Source: Pictodentalium vernedei
Taxonomy: Eukaryota > Mollusca > Scaphopoda > Dentaliida > Dentaliidae
DNA length: 64,000 nucleotides
Reading direction: 5' to 3'
NCBI GenBank assembly: GCA_031216915.1
Contig: CM062294.1
Location: 164,689,455-164,753,454 of the forward strand
Under the pieces are notes generated by a model. That model searched no databases. It was not told the origin of the DNA and worked only from the letters and a program-made list of their open reading frames with translations. Of this stretch, positions 11,060 through 24,556 are shown in pieces. The position numbers were made by a program, and so were the translations under genes. How positions within the stretch are numbered: the first letter of the stretch is position 1; every line of letters starts with the position of its first letter.

Positions 11060-13249
11060 TGAAGTTATGTGTAGAAGTAAAAGTATACGTGCAGCTACTA
11101 TGTTGTGAATTATTCATTTCTCCATTTTTAAACTTGCATTTCTGTACAGAACAGTACATGAAAAGCCCCATGAATCTACAAGGTTCGTTCCTAACACAAA
11201 CATTGCTTTTTTGTGCAAAGTTGTCATGAGAAAATCGATTAGATCTGAAATTTAAAGTTTTATCAGTAACAGAAAGGTAATAACAAACAGTAACAAAAGT
11301 GATCTCATATTACTTCCGGTTTTCTTAACAAAACTCCCACCCGTTATTGATATTTACTGAAGGCAGAAATATTTGCTCCTTTCCGCAGAACAGTCATCCC
11401 ATGAACGATCCATCACGCGGTCTGGCCAACATGGGACAACAGCGAAACCGATATACAACACGTGGAGAGCGGACCGCAACCAAATCACCAGCAGAGCGGA
11501 GTCATCACCCAAAGTATGACTTTAAAGTCCTGTATATATCGACAAAAATATTAAGCAATGTTTCAGTCGCTGGATCTCCAGGTTAAACTCGGAGGTCCAT
11601 CGTCTGCAACTTTACTTGTCCTTATCATGCTTCACAAACAAATTTGCAGTTTTTGTTCGGGTGGAATTCCCACTCCGCGGGCGATCCTGCAACAAACCAC
11701 CCTCCACGTACTGTATGCGTATTCACTGTTGCTTCAAATATTTTTTTTTTTGTTTTTTTTTTTGGGGGGGGGGGGCAAAAATTCCTGGAGAGTGTTACTG
11801 GCTCAACGATGCGCTCAACGATGGCATTCCTTTACGGCTACCAATCATATCTACAGTGATTTTGTGACTTGTTCTGAATGCACCTTTATGTTTATAGATC
11901 TATTTCAAGTTTTTGCGTTCTCAGAGTTTGTGCCCTGGTGATGCCATCTTTTGGAGGACTTGCTGACAATAGACCAAGGCGACTGGGCAGTGATTTCTAT
12001 TCAGGTCCTGGCTGCCTTAACTGACAGCTAAGATGCGACTAGAAATCACTTCTAAGCACTTGGACACACGTATTTATTGTAGTCCGATGCCAATTCATGA
12101 CAACTGTCCAGTCCACTGAGGGTTTAACAATACTGAAAAACGAGTCAGTCGCTTCTTTCCTGAATATGGATCTTTCAACTGTTATTATACCTCAACAGGG
12201 ACTTGTATATAAATCATACGGGCTCGATATTCAGCGATTGGCACGGTTTGGTTTTTCGGTAATAATAATAGTAACACATGTCGGCCACCGATGTGTCGCG
12301 GTTCTCAGGTGGAGAAGGCCTTGGTTACTCCTGAGCTCCCAATTCCCTTTTTGTTCCCAAGATTCGTATCTCCTCCAAACACTCGGAGTCGAAGTGCTTG
12401 ATGACATCCCTTGCCCCCCATTCCTCCCAATCTGTCCAGTAAGCATATTAACCCTAACATTTGTATCACCCAAATAACTACATGTCCTTCTTTCCTGCAT
12501 CCCACTTCCCCATTATAATCAAAATAACTATAATTCCAATAGACTGGTATTTTGGGCATTTTAGTAGAACGTGCTCAGGGGTCTACACCACACCTAATTA
12601 CACATCTGGCACTCCTGTTCAATGGTTGTACCAATTTCCTCAATTCAAGTTACCGCGGCCTCAGCTTGAACAAACAGTGACCCCGCCAACCCCCTCAAAA
12701 AAAAAAAAAAAAAAAAAAACAAAGAAAAAAGTTGCCACCAAGGTACTCTTCAAAACCTGGGTTCTCTTTGTAAAGCAGGCTACCCAATGATCTCTTTGAT
12801 TTAACCCTCCTCTCGCCAATTAAGGTTACGATCGTCCATGACGTTTTCTTTGCCGATTGTTTTACCCTGTGTTGAAAAAGAATCGTCAGAGAACGACATC
12901 CTCACGATATCGGTATCGTTTTGGTTTTCAATATATTGCTCATCTCTAGTGTTAATGCAGCCAGCACCTCAGAATCGGGGCGGGGGGGGGGGGGGGGGGC
13001 GGGGTGTTCATGCGCTAGAAGAGAGAGGGATAAAAAAAGACAAACTATTTCTGCGGTCGAGGGAGGGTGATTATCGTGCTTATCTTGGGGCCTAACTGTG
13101 CTTCATGCAATCGGTTCATATAATAACATTACACTGTAATTTATCTACCGGCTCTTGTGAGTTCTCGCTGAGACCAATCAGTTGAAAACTTACAGTATGC
13201 AGTTTAAGAAAATGTTGTCGGCAATGGAGTGGAAAGAATAGAAAGAAGT
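11060..13249. other. Intergenic LINE-associated DNA, no gene recognised
   Basis: Lies between LINE ORF2 and ORF1. A 515-bp block at 11418-11932 is absent from unit 2, where the flanks join at about 46723. It includes T- and G-runs near 11750-11777. A poly(A) run near 12697-12725 and a G-run near 12978-13001 are length-variable between units. Whether this is LINE inter-ORF sequence or a later insertion is unclear. Confidence 0.5.
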
Positions 13250-14133
13250 TTAAAGTCGAGCGATATTGTCAATGTTGTCATATATATCAAACTTCAGTCT
13301 TCTTCCGTTTTTCAGTTTTCCCCAAATATGTCCGTTACGGTGGTAGGCTGACGCATTATCCTTATGCTGGAAAAGTGTATGTATAAGGCTAGAATGCAAT
13401 GCTGTTAAATCGTCAGTTATTTTTACAACCAGTTTTGGGATCATTGTTTTTCGTCGTTTTGGTTGAGACCATTTTTTTTCAACAACACAGCATCTCCCAG
13501 TTCCTTCTTGTAAAATGTAACAAGCACCGGTGGTGGACCGTTCTTATTTCTAGAGGGCAGGCGGTGAATTGCTTGAATATCGTCCGCATTTATGTTCTGT
13601 TGAGAGTCTGTCGAACCAACTAAATTGCAGAACTTATTTACCAGTCGCTCGTCTGGCTCCTCCGCCCAGCCTAGCACCTTCAGTTTGTACTTCCTGGAAT
13701 ATTGCTCATTCTTGTTGGATGATCGAATGGCGTTGGTCGCTTTCTCACCAATGTCTTCTTCCACGAAGGGTTCCATTTTTATTCCTGAGCAACTCCACTT
13801 CTTTTTTTTAAATATTGGTTTTCGGACACTGCAGCAGCTAATCTTTCTTCAAACCTTTTCTTTAAATCCTTCAGGTTTTGTTGGATGAATAATTCAAGTT
13901 CAGCTTGAGAATGTTAAAGTTTGTATCAATACTGCTGTTTACAATTTTGCGAACATCTTCTGATGAAGGCAAACAGGTCATTTTCAGAGAAAGGTTTTCG
14001 ATTTTATCGGAAAGCTCTGTCATTCGCGGGTTAAGTAAGTGTCATCACAGCTTTGTTCTGACGATGATTTACGTCCACGTTTGAAAGGTTTGCTTGCAGA
14101 CGTGCTGCCTTTGACAGATCTTGCTTGTGACAT
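13250..14133 (-). pseudogene. L1-type LINE ORF1, decayed, unit 1
   Basis: Starts at ATG 14133 with a short basic Ser/Lys-rich leader. A charged, coiled-coil-like stretch follows, then an RRM-like core (RKYKLKVLGWAEEPDERLV, then IQAIHRLPSRN and GPPPVLVTFYKK near 13510-13690). It ends in a C-terminal domain (DDLTALHSSLIH, then HIWGKLKNGRRLKFDIYD). This is the layout of L1 ORF1 RNA-binding proteins. Frame changes near 14030, 13900, 13780 and 13440 show decay. The better-kept unit 2 copy is at 48046-48936. Confidence 0.75.
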
Positions 14134-14612
14134 TTCTTCTTTAACCGTTAACCCAAGCTGAAACGTGGATCAATGTTGCAGAAGGTGTGAATGAACTGAA
14201 TCTTGTTCTGTGAGTAGCTCTCAAGGGTGTAATTTTAAAAGCTATGTGTGTTCGCTGTGACGTTCGAAATAAGGAAACATCGTCACAAAAAAACATAAAA
14301 AGACAAGACCTCACCACGGAAAGAACATTCTGATACACCGAGGCAGTCTATATATCTAATTTCATCCACATGCTTAAAATCGAAGGCGATCTAGAATATG
14401 GTGGGAGTTTCTAGGAACTTTGTTTCACAGAAACAATTCAAACAGCCATCTCATATCAACAGCAACCGCACTATCCACAAAAACAAAAATTCACATTCAG
14501 TGTTCATTATTTTTTAATTTTTGTCTCAAAAACATAACTTATGACTAGTCACTGGAACGAGTTGGTTCTAATGAGGTGTCACAGCTATGTTCTGAGGCAA
14601 GAAAAATATAGT

Positions 14613-14751
14613 ATATACCCATAGTAACTTGGTGTGCCAAATGTTCACCACTCGTGGTGAAGTGGTGTTAACCGCGTTCCTGCGGAGCGCAGGTAACACA
14701 ACTTCACCACGAGTGGTGAACATTTGGTATACAAAGCTACTTTGGGTATAT
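14613..14751. repeat. Foldback palindrome with about 60-nt arms
   Basis: The inner arms pair CCAAATGTTCACCACTCGTG (14637) with its complement ending at 14727. Pairing extends outward through TATACCCATAGTAACTT and its imperfect complement AAAGCTACTTTGGGTATA. The loop is GC-rich. It looks like a foldback or MITE-type element. A copy is at 49557-49697, with one extra arm mismatch. Confidence 0.75.
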
Positions 14752-15840
14752 TTTGTTTATACCATGATCGTCAGATTATTAAGAGTCGCTATTATTTTTT
14801 CTCGTTTTTACTGAGCAGCAGCCGTAAATACGTTCGAAATTGTTTTTGTTTACATGAGGATCGGTGGGCGGTACTTCCGCTGTCAGTTTTATCGCCGAAA
14901 CGAAATTAAAAACGAAAGAGGACCGTTTTCATTTTAACAACATAGTAACCAACTATTTCGAGTTATGGATGCCTTATTAACATGAGACAATGCATGTTTG
15001 TTAATATTTGGTGTTTTATATGGTAAACGCTTTTAAAAACGTAATAAATAATTGCCACTTTCATTTCACTCATCGCGAGGCGACATGCGATAAATTTAGA
15101 CAAGTTCACATTCAGGTCGACGTCACCAAAGGTCAACTTGGATGTAGATCCACTGAAGGTGTAAATTTTAACTACTGACATTCCATTGCTGACGTGTTCA
15201 CCACGGATGGTGTGTAAAGTTAACATTTTTGTCATAGGCTTTCCATGTATAGTAGAATAGGTAATCATGGCATAAATATAGTTATTGAGTGATTGTGTTT
15301 GTAAGTGTCGTCTGTTTTTCATGTTAGGTAAAGGGTTAACACACATCTTTTATGGTCGCAGTATTGCAAGAGTTTTGAGGTTTGGAGATTTTGATACTTG
15401 GGTAGAACATCACTGTTCTGGATGTAACATGCCGTGCTCAAATTCTGCGGAAAATTTGATACCATTTTTAAAACCATTCACTGTGTGAATAAGAAACATG
15501 AGGTAATTATTTGCAACACGCTATTAACTGAAAATGGATTATGTTTTCATTCTTGGAATTCACTTTAAGAAAGTTTTACGAAATCCAGTGTAATAACTCC
15601 GCCAGTTCCGGGAATCCTGCATCCAACGAAACATGTAACCAACTAACCAAGTGCATTTTCAGAAGCCTTATTCAGTGTATATTGTCATGTATATATTTGA
15701 GATATGACGGCCTATCAAATTATCCTGTGTATTGTCTATGAACAGTCAGTGTACGTTAGCTTACCAACCGACTCTGTATATTGTACAGGGTTAGTAACTC
15801 CTTTCTTTCATCTTGTAAATAAGATTATTTCAGTTATGCT
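14752..15840. other. Non-coding stretch, no recognised gene
   Basis: A minus-strand open frame (14963-15346) and a plus-strand one (15285-15488) persist in unit 2 (49973-50290 and 50229-50432) but resemble no family I know. Duplication alone explains their retention. Confidence 0.45.
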
Positions 15841-16165
15841 GGAAAAAGGTGGCTCAGTGGTTACGGCATTGGACTTCAAACTGAAATGTCCACGATTCTA
15901 TCCCCGCCATAGGTAACTGCCTTGTGTCCTTGGGCAACGCACTTAATCCCGACTGCCTAGGGATGCTCCTGGCGCTGTTGATGGCGCAGTTCATCAATTG
16001 TAAACCATGCACGTGTGGAGTTAGTACATTGGGGAGTCTGATGGTCGCTCGCCGTTATTCGGTGGTTCTCTCCGGGTACTCCAGCTCTCTCCAACCGTAA
16101 AACTGTCCGACTCGAGGTGACCCTGGCTGTAGAACATGTCGTTAAGCCCCAATAAATAAAGACGT
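15841..16165 (+). mobile_element. tRNA-derived SINE, unit 1
   Basis: The head has an A-box-like GTGGCTCAGTGGTTACGG and a weak B box (GATTCTATCCC). The body holds CTTGTGTCCTTGGGCAACG, TTCTCTCCGGGTACTCC and CCAACCGTAAAACTG. The tail is CCCCAATAAATAAAG. The orthologous copy is at 50779-51110. Confidence 0.75.
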
Positions 16166-16257
16166 AAATCCCCATTTTGTGACTAACTCTGTGTATTGCA
16201 GAGCTACAGCGAGTGTACATTTTCAGGTTGTGTGTGTTACGGATGTCGCCATGTTTT

Positions 16258-16306
16258 TTATAACCAGAAAGTGTTACTAACCATAGTCACTCTTTCTGGT
16301 TATAAA
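16258..16306. repeat. Hairpin at the unit 1/unit 2 junction
   Basis: ATAACCAGAAAGTG pairs with CACTCTTTCTGGTTAT. The same hairpin, slightly changed, sits at 51205-51248 just before unit 3. Confidence 0.65.
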
Positions 16307-16537
16307 CAATATCATTTTTAACCGAGTAAATAATCGAATGCACTGAACATCCTTCGTGTAAATGTCACTTATATCATTTTCTCTACCCAACCTAATGGCC
16401 CAAACCAGCCAGTACTTTCCTCAAAAAGCGCTCTAACCCAACTTAACCCTTTAAACCCGAGCGGCCGCTTTTCCGAGCCAGAAGCATGATACGGCATAAT
16501 TTCCTTAAGTAGTATGGTTGCCAAGTGTATGGGTGGG

Positions 16538-16603
16538 GTAGACCAATTAATATTTTCAACGTGCAGCACCATGGCTGCACGTTGAAAATATTAATCGGTC
16601 TAC
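16538..16603. repeat. 66-bp near-perfect palindrome, copy 2
   Basis: GTAGACCAATTAATATTTTC and its complement surround a CCATGG centre, with essentially one arm mismatch. See copies at 521-586 and 51477-51548. Confidence 0.85.
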
Positions 16604-17305
16604 CCTCAAATAATAAATGTGGACTCTTCCAATTGCTGTCATTCAACTGACATGGAAGATGCCACCATGGTTCAAAGTGTTAAGACCCCCTCCTCTCATT
16701 GGAATGGATTATCGATAGTCGTTTTTTAGTGAATTTCAAAAAGGTAAACATATTCAAGTTTCAATTAGTAGGTATGGAGTTGTTTTCCATTGTTTTCTTT
16801 CTAGTGTGAAGGTTTTTTGTGTGCGTAAAGTAGCAAGTAGCTGTGACGTCGGACTTCAACAACGACGTTACGATGCAAGGATTCCATCAAAGTAAACAAA
16901 AACTAACTGAAGCACAACTGGGTTGATCGTATCTTTTTGTATGATAGTAAACCTCCCGGGTGTCAGTATATATGTACTTGTTTCAATATGTAGGTCATAT
17001 TCCGTCATTTAGAAATAACTTTAACCTCTTTACCTATCAAGAATAACAAACGCAACTTGCGACCTTATTGAATACCTTATATAGCACATCATTGGTACGA
17101 GGCTGTAAACCTCGTTCCAATGAGGGATTACAAGCTTTGTTTTTAAAGCAAACCATTAAAAATAGGCCGATTAAATCGTCAGATGTGTACCCATAGGCGC
17201 AACTAGTAGAAAGCTGTATGGCGGAGGGTCACCTCGGATGCCGACATTATGTACACCATACATGGTATGGGTACATAGAGAAATGGATTGAAGGAGTGTC
17301 TAATT

Positions 17306-17765
17306 TGATGGATAAAGGGTTAATATCTCCGGATCAAATTATTAGATTTACATAAAAAACTTTACAGCACAGCACATCAGTAACCTGAATACATATATAA
17401 AGTAACCTGATAATCGGAATAATAATTTTTGAGTTATCTTATGCCAAAGGGATTGGAGAAATTTTCAATTTCAAGGATAAAGGGTTAATATGTCAGGATC
17501 AAATTACCAGATTTACACCAAAAACTATACAGCTCGGCACATCGATAACCTGAACACACATTTAAAGTAACTTGACAATCCAAGCAATATTTTTCAAGTT
17601 ATCAAATGCCAATGGGATTGGAGGAATTTTCAGTTTGAAGGATAAAGGGTTAATATCTCAGGATCAAAATAACAGATTTACACCATAACCTTAACAGATT
17701 TACACCATAACCTATACAGCTCTGCACATCGGTGACCTGAACACAAATAATATGAAAATACGTGA
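17306..17765. repeat. 165-bp direct repeats, unit 2 copy
   Basis: Same repeat as 1309-1765. A short internal duplication of CAGATTTACACCATAACC near 17672-17712 is not present in unit 1. Confidence 0.75.
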
Positions 17766-19555
17766 CACGTAATGGTGCACACCCAATATTGTTAATTTCC
17801 GTAAATATTACAGGCCCCAAGCAAGATTTTTCAGGAAAGAGATGGTATGTATCGCAGAAATAGCAGCGGTTATGTGAAATATAACAATTTTCCGAAACGT
17901 GTTGTACGGCGACATGCAATAAACACAGAACCACACATGTATGTTCATGTGTTAATGTCGCGACAAATATGGCAATCGAAAAAATGTTGAAAGATTGCGG
18001 AAGGATCAAACTTGAGACAAGCTATAGTAAAACAAACCTTCATTTTTAAAACTGACAAAAGATCATAATTCAATGGCAAATTGGTTCATTAGAGTTTAAC
18101 AACACCTTCAAAAACCATGGCTATATTTGAGCGTGATTGTACGTCGATTTCAATAAATAAGGTTATTATATCACGTTGTTAGTTCCCAAGATCCTTCCCA
18201 TCCTCCAGTGCGAGACGAGTCTGTACTAGTGCTGGTAATGGTACAAGGCTGCAAGACTGGAAAAAGACTACAGGATTTGGTGACGACTTTAAAAGCTAAC
18301 CAAAGGACAGACGGTGGCAATATTGGGACAATCAGTAATAGTTGTGTTGGAGATAAGAAGATCATGGAGAGGTCTAGAACTGGGCAGATGCTAGGAGCTA
18401 AATTATCATCAGGTATAAATAGTACTATGTAATCATATCATAGGTATCCTCCTATACCCCGATGAGCATTAAGAGTCGAACAGAAATCGCTCTTTCGATG
18501 CTCATTTGCTCAATGGGATTTGAGTCGTTCGAGCAATGACTTTTTCAGTAACTGCTCAAAAGCTTATTTGCTCGATAAGATTCGAGTCGTTCGAATAATA
18601 CCTATCCCTGCTTGATTGTATTTTGGGTTTGAGGATCATAGAGGACTTCGTTATACACAAGGCAAAAACGGAGACGCCAAGACAAAATAGACTGTTGGGA
18701 TAGGACGAAATGGGACCAGTAAAATGCCAAACATGAAGGAAATAGAAGGATAAACCACAGAATATATCGGGATAGATAAAATACCGAGATTATGGTGCAC
18801 ATCCGAAACAGTAAAGTTACTCTTATACAAAGGAATGCGTCTATTGTTGGGCAAAAAGAAGAATTCTAGGGGACAACAGATAAAAACTGGATATTTAGTG
18901 GGAAATCCGCACTAGTAAAAGAACTATTGGATTTATTTGGGTAATTTTACAAAGTATTCGAACAAATACAATTACTCATACCAGGAAACGCACCTTAAAG
19001 CACTGCATGCTACTCTTTTAAGCCCAAAACTGAGTAATCCGTGCCAAATAGAGTTGTTTTGATTGTTTAGAGGGATTGTCTGGATATTTGTGGTAATTCG
19101 ATGTATTCTAGTTCACTTGAATTTATCCGCATGAGACCTTTCATCATTCATTTTGCACTACGTGCTACTACTATGAGCACTAGATGGGGGTTTGCTAAGT
19201 CCGTCTCGGTAGTTTTGGATTATTTAGAGGGATTGTCGGGTTGTATGTTGTAATTAAATTTACTCCTATTCAATCGAACACACCCTCAGAACACACCCCT
19301 TTCCTATTTGAAGGTTTTGGGTCACATAGCAACCATGTGCTACCATAGAAACCAAGATGGCTGCCTCAGATATACAAAATGGACGAGGTACAGTAGACTC
19401 GTCTCACCTCAACAAAACGCGCTGCGTATGCACACTAGGACCACGTATCACTATAGGTATGTTGCCACAAGATGGCGCTCACACGGTCTACCATGACAAT
19501 CAAAAATGAAGTAACTGGGCCATGTGCCTATGACGTCACATGAGATCCGGTCAGT
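17766..19555. other. Non-coding stretch, unit 2 counterpart of 1766-3529
   Basis: No gene recognised. Close copy of the unit 1 sequence with scattered substitutions and small indels. Confidence 0.5.
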
Positions 19556-19770
19556 GTGGGTCGATCGGGTACATGATCTACTACTAACATCAAGCCGAGA
19601 GATCCACGGTTCGATCCCCAGCAGGGGTAACTGCGTTGTGTCATTGGGCCAGGCACTTAATCACGATTACCCAAGTGGGGGCACGGTGGCGCAGCTATAG
19701 GGTATTCTGAGGGCACATACCCCCCACCCCCAAAAAAAAAAATTCCGATAGGATCACGGAGTCGAGTTGT
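19556..19770 (+). mobile_element. SINE-like fragment, unit 2 copy
   Basis: Counterpart of 3530-3735, with a B-box-like GGTTCGATCC and an A-rich tail near 19733-19743. Confidence 0.55.
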
Positions 19771-19797
19771 GACAGCACAAAAGTGGATTTAATCATT

Positions 19798-20665
19798 ATC
19801 AACTTATCGTCCGGAAACCAATTGTTTACAATTTACTATGTGAAGGGTCACTGTGACCTTGACCTTAGACCTACTGATTCCAAAATAAATAGAGATCTTT
19901 CTTGCAATAATCCCAACTTGCCTATGACGTTTCATGAACGTGGGTGGAACCATTCTCAAATTATCATCTGGAAACCAATTGTTTACGATTTATTACGTTC
20001 AAAGTCACTGTGACCTTGACCTTTGACCTAGCGAGTCCAAAATAACAGAGGTATTCCACTCACCTGGGCCAACCTACCTATGTAGTTTCATGAATGTGGG
20101 TTCAACCGCAGTCACGTTAGCATCCGGAAACCAATTGTCCACGATTTACTATGCTGAAGGTCACTGTGACTTGACCTTTCACCTAGCGAGGCCAAAATAA
20201 ATAGAGTTCTTCCGCTTACTGGTGCCAACCTACTTATGAAGTTTAATGAACGTGGGTCGAACTATTATCAAGTTATCACCCGGAAACCAATTGTTTCGAT
20301 TGACTATGTTCAGTGTCACTGTGACCTTGACCTTTGACCTAGTGAGTCCAAAATAAACAGAGTTCTTCCTCTCATGAAAGTTATCCTACGTGTGGAGTTT
20401 CATGAATGTGAGTTTAACCATAGACAAGCTATCATCCGGAAACCAATTGTTTACAATTTACTATGTCCATGGTCACTGTGACCTTGACCTTTCACCAAGC
20501 AAGGCCAAAATAAATAGAGTTCGTCCACTCACCGATGCCAACCTACCTATGGAGTTTCATGAACGTGGGTCGAACCATTATCAAGTTATCATCCGGGAAC
20601 CAATTGTTTACGCCCGCCCGCCATTCACCAAACTACCAGTCGAGCTTGACTTCGTCACAGCTTGA
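19798..20665. repeat. 157-bp tandem repeat array, unit 2 copy
   Basis: CCGGAAACCAATTGTTT-type phrases recur about every 157 bp from 19810 to 20596, with GTCACTGTGACCTTGACC in most units. Confidence 0.85.
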
Positions 20666-20809
20666 TTAAACAAGAGGTCAAGGGGCCTTAATCGCTCACC
20701 TGCCAAAGTGGTTCAAAGGAGTATTTGGGGTCACATTCAGTTATACATGGTTCATCAACACTACAAAGGTATGAAGCCATGAAGGGCAAATTTTATGGAA
20801 AAAACACTA

Positions 20810-21880
20810 AGGAATCGATTTGAACAAACCTGACCCTAACATGCTCCCCATGCGTCCCCACCCTGCCCATAAATAGCCCAAATAATAAGCCAGGGCCTCA
20901 AATTGAACAAACTTGAACCTGATCCCCCTTGAGATGTTATATACCAAATATAAAGGTATTCTGACCGGTGGATCTGAAGAAGGAGTTTTTTAAAGAAATG
21001 TCTTCACATTGCATTAAGTTAAATTTTGGGCTCAAACAGGGAGCCAAAATATATACCCAGGTAACAAACATGAAACTGACCTACCTCCAGATGTTGCATA
21101 CCAATGAAAGGATTCTGACTGATGAATCTGAAGAAAAAGATTTTTAAAGAAATTCCTTCATATTGCACTAAGTTAAAATTCAGGCTCCCATAGGCAGCCC
21201 AAATATAAACCCAGGGACTCGATTTGAACAAACGTGAATCTGACCCCCCCCCCCCCCCCCCCCCCTATAGATGTTGTATACCAAACCTGAAAGGATTCTG
21301 ACTGGTGGATCTGAAGAAGAAGATTTTTAAAGAAATTTCCTCACATTGCACAAAGTTAAACTTTGGGCTCCAATAGAGAGCCCAAATACTAACGGAGGGA
21401 CCCGATTTGTACAAACTTGAATCTGACCCCTCCACCCCCCCCCCCCCCCCCCCTAGAGGTGTTGTATACCAAATATGAAAGCATTCATACCATATATGAA
21501 AGATTTTTAAAGAAATTTCCTCATATTTCACTAAGTTAAAATTCGGGCTCCTACATGGACTCAATTTGAACAAACTTGAATCTGACTGCCCCCCCCCCCC
21601 CCCCTTCCCCGAGATGTTATATACCAAATATCAAAATATTCTAAATGATGGTTTGGGAGAAGATTTTTTTAATTTCTTTAAAAAAATGTATGGGTGCTAT
21701 CAGAGTGGTGCCCCTTGTGGGCACGGCAAGGTTATTTGTACAAACTTGAACTGACATATGATAAGGAACGTGCCCACCAAATTTGATTCAATTTGGTCCA
21801 GTAGTTTGGGAGGAGAAGTCGATAATGTAAAGTTCAGGACGGACGGCAAGTGATAAGTTAAGCTCTCTTCGGTGAGCTAA
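20810..21880. repeat. Poly(C)-containing tandem array, unit 2 copy
   Basis: Counterpart of 4780-5600, with one more unit and longer C runs (near 21245, 21437 and 21588). Ends TCGGTGAGCTAAAA. Confidence 0.7.
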
Positions 21881-24550
21881 AAATCAGCCATATCCCCACC
21901 CCACCCTCCCCCTCCTCCACCAAGTTAACCCATATAGGGAACATCAGGCAAGAAATTTTAATATCGAGATATTTATACCTGCAGGATGTATAAGGGGGAG
22001 GGGGTGCGTAATAGCTGATTTATGTGTGATATCCCACCTATCTCAATTTAATGGCACCAATGTTGTCAACTATTTGCCATACACGAGAAAAAAAAAAAAT
22101 ATCGCCGGTGTTCCGTCGTCGGATTTACGAAATAACGTCGGCGTTATTTGGTAATTTATCCGTTTCTTCTGGTCCGGGTTCGCTATTTAAAATTGATGAA
22201 TCTCTTGGGGCGATAGGAAAATGAAGGAATCGTTAACAAAAGAAAAACGGTAATATTATTTGATAAGCAATTGCTGATACTTTTAAAAAGCATAAACCGG
22301 CTATTTGTCTTTATTTTGTGTGATATCATTAGGCATACTTATTTAATTCTATTCATTTAGTTTCCTATTTTTAGTCGAATTTTTCAACAACAAAAAACCT
22401 TGACTATTGGTATGGCGAGGGCCGGTCGCCGGGCAAGCGGCCCTGTTTGCTAAACAACTTAGTTATTTCTGAACGGATTTTGATATTTGGTATGTGGCTT
22501 GATATGAATGTGCAACACCCGTGGCACTTATTAGCAATATCTGCAAGGCCATATACTTCAATGGCGGCTGGGCTCAGTACCTGAAATGTCGTCTTATAGC
22601 AACTAGAACAGCTGCTTTTGTCGGTAGAGTTGGAATATTTAGAGGAACTCGCGCGTAGTAGTTTTCATTGGAAAATAAAAAGGCCAACGTTTACGTATTA
22701 CAGAACTAGAACTTCGTATATATATTTGATCTTTATATTTACATTGAATCAAAATAGCAGTGTGTTATTTTTCGATAAGGAGGATAAGGTAAGCAAAATG
22801 CAAATTGAATCGTTATTTTGGAAGTGTAGCTTGCGAGTTATGAATAGGTGACAACATTCCATGACAAAAAGTATTGCTGAACATCCCAACATAGAAATAT
22901 GAGCTTTTATTCAGTGATTACAAAGATGGGAGAAAATATCAACCGCTTCACGACTCGCGCAAAAATCTCTGCTCACTTTTCACTTCAAAAACAGCAGAAT
23001 TTCATCTTTGAAAAAGAAAATTTTATAACATTAAAGATCTATTTTTTTTATTCAAATCTGAGGTTTTCAATTACATTCAAAGATAAATTTCGTGAAATAA
23101 TTTTACAAAGTGGTTTTATAGATGACACAGAAAGAAACAAAGTTTGTTATTCATGTCCGGATAATTCGAGAAAGTAAAAGCTACCTTACCGTCATCAGCA
23201 TGCACAAAAGGCCTGAATTATTTTTTCCCAACGAATCGAGAAGCACTGGCAAAATTGTGGTGGGGGAGGGGGGCTGCTAGGCTCTCCCTTTGTGTTGCGC
23301 TTGGAGGTGTGTTATTGTTTCTATTTATGGGTATGGAAATAACCCTGTTATTATATGTGATTTGCACGAAAGATAATCCTTTTGGGGGGGGGGGGGGGGG
23401 CTGGGGGGAGGAGGAGGGGGGGTACAGGTCATTCGGAAATATTTGAAGAAGTCACATTTCAACTCCATGTTTTGCCTCACTGCATTTTCATAATTTCTTT
23501 TCCATCCATAATGTTACGAGACATACTTTCTCGTTTTTTACTCTCATCACCGGTTTGGCGGAATACCAATGCCTTTTTTTTATCTTATGCATTTTCGTTG
23601 CATATTCACAGGGCTTTTAAAACAGTGTGTCAAATTCTGGACCGACACTATGAACTTGTCTCCGAACTTCGAAGCTGTAGGAATTGTGCAATTCAACTAA
23701 ACGAAGTAAACGCTCAAAAAACGATTTTTCCGACCAACAACGTGAAAAGCTCTATCGTTTATCTTCGTTTCCCTCTCCGGTTGCAAACGATCGGCAAACG
23801 CGTTTATCGGTTTTATATTTTTTCACAAACGTTACTCGCATTTATATTTTCGTTTATGACCGCAATTAAAACCGCGAAATAATTGCGGTTTTGCTACAAC
23901 TACTTCCGACTCGTAGTGTAATGATATGAAGTATCATTTGTAGCTGCACTGTGTCGCAGGAAGCTGCCGTCTGAGTTTTGGTAGGGGATCGAAGTGCTAC
24001 ATGCGTATCAATTTAAGTACATGTACAAAGATGTGACTACGTCGGTACTTGATTGTCATTTTATATAAAATCCGGTGTCACAGCCTCTCCACTCTCGCAA
24101 ATATTGTAAGAGTGGATGAGCTGCTGTCGTTTACTGATCTCTGTAATGACCCCTGCAGGTTGATAGTCTGTTCTATGGGGCCTCGAGCGAGACACCTTTT
24201 AACACAAACCAAAACATGCACAGACTGAACCATTCTATACAACAACTAGTGGATTTCATGTATTTATTGTTCACCTTACGGTATAACTGAAAAGCGTGAA
24301 TTTACCAGAAGTACGTTTGATCTTTACCCAACATGATGGTTGAAACCGACCAGCACGAAATGCAAAACACAGTCTGCATTTTCATTATTTTTTCAAATAT
24401 TTCCCCTCCAAAACACAGCCCATAATCCATCAATGGGGCGAGCTCATCGCGTTCGCTCCACCGACGGAACAGAGGCTGTAGTCCGGAAGTAAAAATCGAC
24501 TCAACCTAAGCAACGCACAGTGCTCATCTAGGCTGTGTCACGTCGCTACA
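21881..24550. other. Left host flank of the Maverick, no gene recognised
   Basis: 21881-22654 matches unit 1. 22655-24380 is private to unit 2 and holds a G-rich tract (about 23384-23425) and short frames of no recognised family. From about 24385 the sequence again matches unit 1 (from 7034) up to the insertion point. Confidence 0.5.
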
Positions 24551-24556
24551 AGTAAC
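24551..24556. repeat. Left 6-bp target site duplication (AGTAAC)
   Basis: Pairs with GGTAAC at 43842-43847 (one mismatch). The empty site at 7201-7206 reads AGTAAC, so the right copy has probably mutated. Six-base duplications are usual for Maverick integrases. Confidence 0.9.

Larger units (their letters stand above)
293..16306. repeat. Host tandem unit 1 (about 16 kb), without Maverick
   Basis: The sequence from about 293 (TAACCGAGTAAATAATCGAATG) recurs at about 16312 and again at about 51262, and the order of landmarks is the same in units 1 and 2: palindrome, 165-bp repeats, SINE-like block, 157-bp array, poly(C) array, LINE ORF2, LINE ORF1, foldback, SINE. Unit 1 has two private segments: 6387-7030, where unit 2 has unrelated sequence, and 11418-11932. 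The true left boundary is unknown because the window starts in a SINE. Confidence 0.85.

Noticed and set aside
23382..23882. 166-codon plus-strand ORF
   Set aside because: It starts in a poly(G) tract and has no recognisable domain.
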